A stretch of DNA of 5,236 nt, from assembly GCA_017430675.1 (NCBI GenBank), contig JAFRMM010000103.1:1-5236 (forward strand), in the 5' to 3' direction. Shown here piece by piece: positions 1 through 3,856 of this stretch; position 1 is the first letter of the stretch; each line of letters begins with the position of its first letter. This DNA is from Prevotella sp. Its GTDB lineage: Bacteria; Bacteroidota; Bacteroidia; Bacteroidales; Bacteroidaceae. Under the pieces are notes generated by a model that saw only the letters and a program-made list of their open reading frames with translations, did not search any database and was not told the DNA's origin. The position numbers and the translations under genes were made by a program.

Positions 1-215
1 CCTGCACGTGGAGGACCCATCGTGAGGATTCCTACTGTTGAGCCTGGGTTCTGCTCTTTCAGGCGAAGGGCCTGTTCCAAGGCGTTCAAATCTTCGGGGT
101 TGAAGATAGCGGGTAGGGCAGCACGGTTCACCGTTCCTTCGGCAGTCATGGCATCCTTACCCACGTTACGGGTGTCTGGCACTTGCTTGGCCAGAACAAC
201 AATCTTTAAAGCCAT
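1..215 (-). CDS. etfB: Electron transfer flavoprotein subunit beta (N-terminal part, truncated by window edge)
   Basis: The beta subunit of electron transfer flavoprotein binds AMP and, with EtfA, carries electrons between flavin dehydrogenases (for example acyl-CoA dehydrogenase) and the respiratory chain or ferredoxin in the cytoplasm. Only the first 71 codons are in the window; the C-terminus lies beyond position 1. The translation begins MALKIVVLAKQVPDT, the usual beta-subunit opening with the KQVPDT motif. It continues with FNPEDLNALEQALRLKE at about residues 39-55 and ends near TMGPPRA at about 65-71, all typical of the anaerobic Bacteroidetes version. The ATG at 215 is chosen because the family motif begins right there. 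No Shine-Dalgarno sequence precedes it; instead a perfect 12-base AT palindrome (216-227) abuts the start. The gene has its own promoter (260-291). EtfA would be expected next, outside the window, which is inference. Identification is confident. Confidence 0.95.
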   Translation of the reverse strand, partial: MALKIVVLAKQVPDTRNVGKDAMTAEGTVNRAALPAIFNPEDLNALEQALRLKEQNPGSTVGILTMGPPRA

Positions 216-259
216 ATTATTAATAATGTGTAAAAGTGATATCCTTTTAAAAACGGGTG

Positions 260-291
260 CAAAGGTACTACTTTTTGCGCACACAGCCAAA
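260..291 (-). promoter_or_regulatory. Bacteroidetes-type promoter for etfB
   Basis: On the minus strand a -33 element TTTG (291-288) is followed after exactly 20 bases by TACCTTTG (267-260), matching the Bacteroidetes -7 consensus TAnnTTTG. Transcription would start near 252-256 and give a leader of about 40 bases before the etfB ATG at 215. The -33 element sits right next to the inverted repeat at 295-343, so termination of the upstream operon and initiation of etfB are packed together. Confidence 0.75.
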
Positions 292-294
292 TAA

Positions 295-343
295 ATTGCA
301 CAAAATCGACCAATTTGTGCACAGATTGGCCGTTTTGTGCAAT
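295..343 (-). terminator. Long imperfect inverted repeat, probable terminator of the exported-protein operon
   Basis: The outer arms ATTGCACAAAA and TTTTGTGCAAT are perfect complements. Read as minus-strand RNA, pairing continues inward through CGGCCAAT and ATTGGTCG, giving about 19 base pairs with one bulged A and one G-U pair around a 10-base loop that is itself nearly palindromic (TGTGCACA). It lies about 38 bases after the stop codon of the minus-strand gene ending at 382 and is followed by a T-rich run (TTTATTT), so a terminator is the simplest reading. The G-U pair works only in minus-strand RNA; on the plus strand it is an A-C mismatch. An operator for etfB is an alternative, because the motif TTTGTGCA recurs and the element touches the etfB promoter. 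Confidence 0.55.
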
Positions 344-381
344 AAAACTAATGCCCTGAATAATATCACATCTCTTTAATC

Positions 382-1545
382 TTATGGCAGTTCTTCGTCA
401 ATGACCCTGAACGGGTGCCAGGTGATTTGATCTCCTATATAGATTTCTGTTCCCAGTTGGTCGAGAATATCGGTGGTCTCGTCAGGGCCTCCGTAGCCTT
501 CTTCCACTGAGACGACGCGTGTGTTCTCGTCGATGGCATTGGAGAAGTTGGGCAGGTCGCTCAGGGTGAACTGTACGTAGCAGCCCGTCAGGATGGTGTA
601 CCAGTAGCCGCCAGGCTGGTCGCGGTATTGTACGGCCACGCGCTTGTTGTCGCCCTTAGGTGGCAGGGAATAGACGGAGATGGCCCCAAACTCGGCACTC
701 GATTCTGCAATCTGACAGATGTCGCCTTTGAACTGTGCCAGCATGACGCGCTCTAACACCTTTCCGCCTTCTAACTTTGCCAGCAGGAACACGGGATTGC
801 CCTCACCCGTCAGATCTACCAGGGCATAGTGTGTCCATTCGCCAGGTCTGAGCATGGCATAATGGGTAGAGCCTACTGAGGGGAAATACTCGAACCTATT
901 GATCTGGGCAACATCGGCCTTGAACTGTTTCCTGTCCCACTTGTAGATATGTGTGATGGGGTTGGACAGCACGTTATAATATTCATGAATCTGGAAGTCC
1001 GTGCCCTTCCTCGGCAAGGTCCATGAGAGGGCTTCGTATTTATCCCAGGAGGGCTTGAAGTCGTCAAGCGGACTATGTGCAGGTGTCATGGTCTGAGTGG
1101 CAGGGTCGTAGTCGTACCAGCAGAGCATGTTCTGCACAGGGTCGTGCTGTTCGTAGAGGGTCACGGCGAAGATCCTGTGACCGTTGTTCTTACGCCAGAC
1201 ACAGGCTGCCATCTGGTCAATGTCCGTCTCCGACTCCAGATCGACATAGCCGTTCCTGCGGTCAATGAGGATACGGTAGTCATCCTCTGCATCAAAGATG
1301 GACGCTGTGCCATCGACGCGTGTGCCTGGGGCTGGGTTGTCTGCCTGTTTGAGCACTTCGCCCACCACCCATGTGGGCAGTGCCTGATGAAAGGCGCGTA
1401 GCAGGGCTACGACGTGAGGTGCCTGTCCGCCGTCCTTTACCGTGATGGTCTTCTGGCGCCACTGGTTGCTCACCTCCGAATTACTCATGGCTGCTGCGCT
1501 GATGGCGCAGGCCAGCATCGTGAGGGCTAAGATCGTCTTTTTCAT
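382..1545 (-). CDS. Exported protein of unknown function, second gene of a two-gene operon
   Basis: I do not recognise a named family. The 387-residue product starts with a clear signal peptide: MKKT, a hydrophobic core (ILALTMLACAIS) and an Ala-rich cleavage region (SAAAM) near residues 15-20. No lipobox is evident, so export to the periplasm or beyond is inferred. The mature part is rich in Trp, Tyr and Asp. It contains DYDPATQTMTP at about 145-155 and HYALVDLTGEGNPVFLLAK at about 239-257; the latter faintly resembles repeats of VCBS/FG-GAP beta-propeller proteins, but this is weak. The upstream gene stops at 1556. The ATG at 1545 lies 10 bases after that stop and begins directly with the signal peptide. 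In-frame ATGs at 1566 and 1572 would overlap the upstream gene and only add a Lys-rich tail (up to 396 residues). The two genes are almost certainly co-transcribed and perhaps translationally coupled. Confidence 0.8.
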   Translation of the reverse strand: MKKTILALTMLACAISAAAMSNSEVSNQWRQKTITVKDGGQAPHVVALLRAFHQALPTWVVGEVLKQADNPAPGTRVDGTASIFDAEDDYRILIDRRNGYVDLESETDIDQMAACVWRKNNGHRIFAVTLYEQHDPVQNMLCWYDYDPATQTMTPAHSPLDDFKPSWDKYEALSWTLPRKGTDFQIHEYYNVLSNPITHIYKWDRKQFKADVAQINRFEYFPSVGSTHYAMLRPGEWTHYALVDLTGEGNPVFLLAKLEGGKVLERVMLAQFKGDICQIAESSAEFGAISVYSLPPKGDNKRVAVQYRDQPGGYWYTILTGCYVQFTLSDLPNFSNAIDENTRVVSVEEGYGGPDETTDILDQLGTEIYIGDQITWHPFRVIDEELP

Positions 1546-1555
1546 ATCTTTTTTC

Positions 1556-2593
1556 TTATTCTTCATCTCCATTTATCAGATCAAAAATCGCCTGTAGGTC
1601 CTTGGCTGCCCGTTTGTCGTAGAAGCCGTCGTCCATCTCGTCGGTATTTGTTGTCTTGGTCTCAATGCAGTTGCCGTTCTCATCGAAGTAATAGCGCCAT
1701 TCATACACTTCACCCTCCTCAGCGCCTCGTGAATAAGAGAATACCAGATCCTTGGTCTTCGGTTCGAAGAGATACTCGTCATAACCATTAAGTTGCATCG
1801 ACTTGCTGGTACGATTAATGAAGTAGATGCCGTCTTTGTCGAAGTAGATCCTGGTTTCTGTCGTCCTGGGTGGCTGGTCGTCGCCCAGGTCGTGGATAGT
1901 GATGTGCAGATCGTTGGGCATCTCCGCCTTATCGTTGGCAGCAGACTTCTCCTTGGCCTGTGCATAGAGGGTACGGATATACTTCAGGCGCTCAGCCTTA
2001 GGAGTGGTGGGCTTCTTGGTACTGTCGGGGTCCAGTGGGGTGAAGTAGCCGTTGTAGGTTACCATGTTGAAGAGTCTCAGGTAGTACTCTGCATTCTCCT
2101 TCTCCGTCTCTGGCATCGTCCAACTGTTGTGTGTGTTGTGCTTCTGTTCGATGCATTGTCCTTCTGCATCGTAGTAGTAGCGCGACTCCACCACGAAGCC
2201 GCCATCCGTCTCACCTCGCATGTAGCAGAAGATCACCTGATGGTCCTTGGGGTCGAGCAGCACCTCGCGGTATCTGATATGTCCATGGAGACCCCAGTTC
2301 TCAATAATAAGGTAAGGTGGCTGTTTCGTCGCCAGACCATCTACATTCTTCTCGTCGAAGAAGAAGTCCAACTGTTCCGTGTCGTAGAGGGGAACATCCT
2401 CATCCTCAAGTTTGTTGATGATGAGTCGCATGTCCTTAGGCGACTTGCCGTTCTTGCCGTTGGCATCCACCTTTTTCTTGGCATCGGCATAGCACTTGCG
2501 GATATACTTCATCCGTTCTTCCTTCGTATTCTGTGCCAGGGCGATGCTTCCGCACGCCAGCACCACGATCATGCTTAATAGAATCCTTTTCAT
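1556..2593 (-). CDS. Exported protein with two tandem copies of an uncharacterised module
   Basis: This 345-residue protein has a signal peptide (MKRILLSMIVVLACGSIALA, cleavage likely after ALA at residue 20) and no lipobox at the expected place. The mature protein is an internal duplication. Copy 1 (about 26-178) and copy 2 (about 201-340) share, in order, ERMKYIRKCYADAKKK / ERLKYIRTLYAQAKEK, then a DTEQLDFFFDE / TTETRIYFDKD strand, then EVLLDPKDHQVIFCYMRG / EYLFEPKTKDLVFSYSRG, then ESRYYYDAEGQCIEQK / EWRYYFDENGNCIETK, and a closing helix. A Pro/Thr/Lys linker (about 187-200) joins them. Each copy thus looks like an amphipathic helix followed by a beta meander. I cannot assign a function; the pattern suggests a structural or binding module rather than an enzyme, which is inference. 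It is the first gene of the minus-strand operon, with a -7 element at 2621-2629. The ATG at 2593 is chosen because the signal peptide starts there. Confidence 0.85.
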   Translation of the reverse strand: MKRILLSMIVVLACGSIALAQNTKEERMKYIRKCYADAKKKVDANGKNGKSPKDMRLIINKLEDEDVPLYDTEQLDFFFDEKNVDGLATKQPPYLIIENWGLHGHIRYREVLLDPKDHQVIFCYMRGETDGGFVVESRYYYDAEGQCIEQKHNTHNSWTMPETEKENAEYYLRLFNMVTYNGYFTPLDPDSTKKPTTPKAERLKYIRTLYAQAKEKSAANDKAEMPNDLHITIHDLGDDQPPRTTETRIYFDKDGIYFINRTSKSMQLNGYDEYLFEPKTKDLVFSYSRGAEEGEVYEWRYYFDENGNCIETKTTNTDEMDDGFYDKRAAKDLQAIFDLINGDEE

Positions 2594-2620
2594 TTTCGGT
2601 TCTGGTTTTTAATTGACGGG

Positions 2621-2629
2621 GCAAAGGTA
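2621..2629 (-). promoter_or_regulatory. Probable -7 element of the exported-protein operon
   Basis: The minus strand reads TACCTTTGC here, matching TAnnTTTG and identical to the -7 elements of etfB and the divergent lipoprotein gene. No good TTTG is found 19-21 bases upstream, so the promoter is likely weaker or activator-dependent. Transcription would start about 20 bases before the ATG at 2593, giving a very short leader. Confidence 0.55.
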
Positions 2630-2680
2630 CGAATTTTTGTTGACAGTATGTAGTGAAACGGACTATTTTGTCTATATTCG

Positions 2681-2732
2681 AAAAAAAAATTGAGAAAAAT
2701 TTGCAGAATTTCAAAAAAGTGTTTACCTTTGC
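2681..2732 (+). promoter_or_regulatory. Strong Bacteroidetes-type promoter for the lipoprotein gene
   Basis: TTTG at 2700-2703 is followed after exactly 20 bases by TACCTTTG (2724-2731), a full match to the Bacteroidetes -33/-7 consensus. Immediately upstream is a nine-A run (2681-2689) and a further A-rich stretch, which may act like an UP element. Transcription would start near 2736-2740. It is divergent from the minus-strand operon's -7 element about 70 bases away. Confidence 0.8.
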
Positions 2733-2739
2733 ATTCGAT

Positions 2740-2815
2740 AAATAAGTTTAAACCTGCCGCAGGAGGGAAAAGAGGCTCTGCCCGCCCGTTGCAGAAACAA
2801 TAATGAGCCTAACCA
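2740..2815 (+). promoter_or_regulatory. GC-rich, probably structured 5' leader of the lipoprotein gene
   Basis: The predicted leader of about 75 bases contains a GC-rich block (2753-2794) in otherwise AT-rich surroundings. Possible pairings are GCAGG with CC...TGC and GGG (2765-2767) with CCC (2781-2783), making an interrupted stem around an AAAAGAGGCTCTG loop, and alternatively AGGCTC (2773-2778) with GAGCCT (2805-2810), close to the start codon. An AGGAGG at 2761-2766 is 49 bases from the ATG, too far to act as a normal ribosome-binding site, and it is buried in the first stem. I do not recognise a known riboswitch class. Confidence 0.3.
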
Positions 2816-3337
2816 ATGACTATGACAAAAAAGAGTATTTTTGCAATTGCGTTATGCGGTCTGCTTTTCGCATCTTGTACCCTCGACAACACGGTTAGCG
2901 ATAAGCCAATCAGTAAGCCCGATAGTGGTGGCAGTGCAACTCCTAGTGTAAAGGAAACGACAATTTGGGAAGGTAGTGTAGTTGTAACCGGTTGGGGTGA
3001 TCAGCCATTCTTCGGAAGTGACGGCGGTGCAGAGTTGCAGGCTGCTAATGCTAAACCTGGTGACAAGATTCGCATTTACGCTTCTGCTCCTACAAATGAT
3101 TGGGAGTGCGAGATTTGGGGAGGCCACTGGAATGGCAATCTTGAACTTTGCTCTGCTTATCTGCATGATGGCCGTGAAACTGCTAGTATCTATAACCTTG
3201 CTTTGCTTGGTTATTTTGAGTACAAGGTCACACAGCAACTCTTGGATTGGGCGTATGAAACTCAGGGCTGGGGCGGTTCGTTCTTGCTCAATGGCGATGG
3301 CGACATCACTGTAACAAAGGTTACTCTTGTTCAGTAA
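2816..3337 (+). CDS. Small lipoprotein with a single Trp-rich beta-sandwich (carbohydrate-binding-like) module
   Basis: The 173-residue product has a lipoprotein signal peptide (Lys-Lys, hydrophobic core, then LLFASC with the lipidated Cys at residue 21), so it should be anchored in the outer membrane. A flexible Ser/Pro/Gly linker (about 22-46) precedes one compact domain (about 47-173). That domain opens with TIWEGSVVVTGW, has PGDKIRIYAS (81-90), DWECEIWGGHW (95-105) and LLDWAYETQGWGGSFLLNG (142-160), and ends with ITVTKVTLV. The WEGS opening, the GDKI strand, the GWGGSFLLNGDG segment and the TVTKVTL final strand resemble a non-catalytic module I recall from Bacteroidetes polysaccharide-degrading proteins; glycan binding is inferred from this and from seven Trp residues. 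Codons end in T or A more often than in dnaG nearby, suggesting a different expression level or origin. ATG 2822 is an alternative start. It has its own promoter and terminator, so it is monocistronic. Confidence 0.85.
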   Translation: MTMTKKSIFAIALCGLLFASCTLDNTVSDKPISKPDSGGSATPSVKETTIWEGSVVVTGWGDQPFFGSDGGAELQAANAKPGDKIRIYASAPTNDWECEIWGGHWNGNLELCSAYLHDGRETASIYNLALLGYFEYKVTQQLLDWAYETQGWGGSFLLNGDGDITVTKVTLVQ

Positions 3338-3367
3338 TTGAAGACGCAGTTGTAACTGCATATCAAC

Positions 3368-3405
3368 AAGTGCCACTTATTTCCTAATAAGTGGCACTTC
3401 TTTTT
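3368..3405 (+). terminator. Strong intrinsic terminator after the lipoprotein gene
   Basis: AAGTGCCACTTATT (3368-3381) and AATAAGTGGCACTT (3386-3399) are perfect 14-base complements around a TCCT loop, followed by CTTTTT. It lies about 30 bases past the stop at 3337. A smaller hairpin, GCAGTT with AACTGC (3346-3359), precedes it. The terminator should isolate the highly promoted lipoprotein transcript from the next gene. Confidence 0.9.
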
Positions 3406-3409
3406 CCTC

Positions 3410-3423
3410 AAGTGCCACTTATT
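3410..3423 (+). repeat. Third copy of the terminator arm, just upstream of the DUF486 gene
   Basis: AAGTGCCACTTATT occurs again here, identical to the left terminator arm at 3368-3381 and complementary to the right arm at 3386-3399. The right arm could therefore pair with either copy, giving two mutually exclusive 14-base-pair hairpins (loops of 4 and 10 bases). The copy ends 14 bases before the ATG at 3438. It may be a chance duplication of a terminator arm or part of a regulatory switch. Confidence 0.7.
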
Positions 3424-3437
3424 TAATAAGGTACGTT

Positions 3438-3812
3438 ATGATGAATGGTGTATATACGATTCTGTTGCTCATTCTGAGCAATGTGTTCATGACTTTCGCC
3501 TGGTACGGGCATCTGCGGCTCCAGCAGTCAGGTATTTCGGCTAACTGGCCGCTGTATCTGGTGATCGCCTTCTCGTGGATGATCGCCTTTTTCGAGTACT
3601 GCTGCCAGGTACCAGCCAACCGTATCGGTTTTGTGGATAACGGCGGACCCTTCAACCTCGTGCAGTTGAAGGTGATCCAGGAATGTATCTCGCTGGTGGT
3701 GTTCGCCGTGATTGCGAACCTGATCTTCCAGCACGAGCACCTGCACTGGAACCATGCGGCTGCGGCCCTCTGTCTGGTGGCTGCGGTGTATTTCGTATTT
3801 ATGAAGCCGTAA
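3438..3812 (+). CDS. DUF486/DMT-type small integral membrane protein
   Basis: A 124-residue protein of the DUF486 family (placed in the drug/metabolite transporter superfamily as a half-size, four-helix unit). The length is normal. Four hydrophobic helices are visible at about residues 5-22, 37-56, 80-97 and 105-122. Family hallmarks are NVFMTFAWYGHL in helix 1, FFEYCCQVPANRIG after helix 2 and QLKVIQE entering helix 3. Substrate and physiological role are not established; half-size DMT proteins are usually thought to act as dimers, which is general knowledge rather than anything shown here. ATG 3438 has an AAGG (3428-3431) six bases upstream; ATG 3441 is an equally possible start. No clear TAnnTTTG promoter lies between the terminator at 3368-3405 and the start, so its transcription may rely on read-through. 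dnaG follows after 44 bases but has its own promoter. Confidence 0.93.
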   Translation: MMNGVYTILLLILSNVFMTFAWYGHLRLQQSGISANWPLYLVIAFSWMIAFFEYCCQVPANRIGFVDNGGPFNLVQLKVIQECISLVVFAVIANLIFQHEHLHWNHAAAALCLVAAVYFVFMKP

Positions 3813-3815
3813 ATG

Positions 3816-3847
3816 TTTGCAGGATTCAGATTTTATTTGTATTTTTG
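3816..3847 (+). promoter_or_regulatory. Bacteroidetes-type promoter for dnaG
   Basis: TTTG (3816-3819) is followed after exactly 20 bases by TATTTTTG (3840-3847), fitting TAnnTTTG. Expected initiation near 3852-3856 is only 1-5 bases before the dnaG ATG at 3857, so the mRNA would be leaderless or nearly so. No Shine-Dalgarno sequence precedes the ATG, in keeping with this. Confidence 0.65.
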
Positions 3848-3856
3848 CAGTCGAGA

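Noticed and set aside
1793..2578. Long plus-strand open frame of 261 codons opposite the exported-protein gene
   Set aside because: It is antisense to a gene with a signal peptide and a clear internal repeat. Its translation is Val/Leu/His-rich with no recognisable motif, as expected of a shadow frame.
2803..2898. Possible short upstream reading frame starting at ATG 2803 and overlapping the lipoprotein start
   Set aside because: It has no recognisable motif or ribosome-binding signal, and is best explained as a chance out-of-frame ATG in the leader.
2852..3376. Minus-strand open frame of 174 codons opposite the lipoprotein gene
   Set aside because: The plus strand has a promoter, lipobox, domain motifs and terminator. 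The reverse frame has none of these and starts inside the terminator region.
3368..3423. Three similar AAGTGSCACTT units considered as a CRISPR or tandem repeat array
   Set aside because: The units are only 11-14 bases, alternate in orientation and have short unequal spacers, which fits a terminator plus a duplicated arm, not a CRISPR array.
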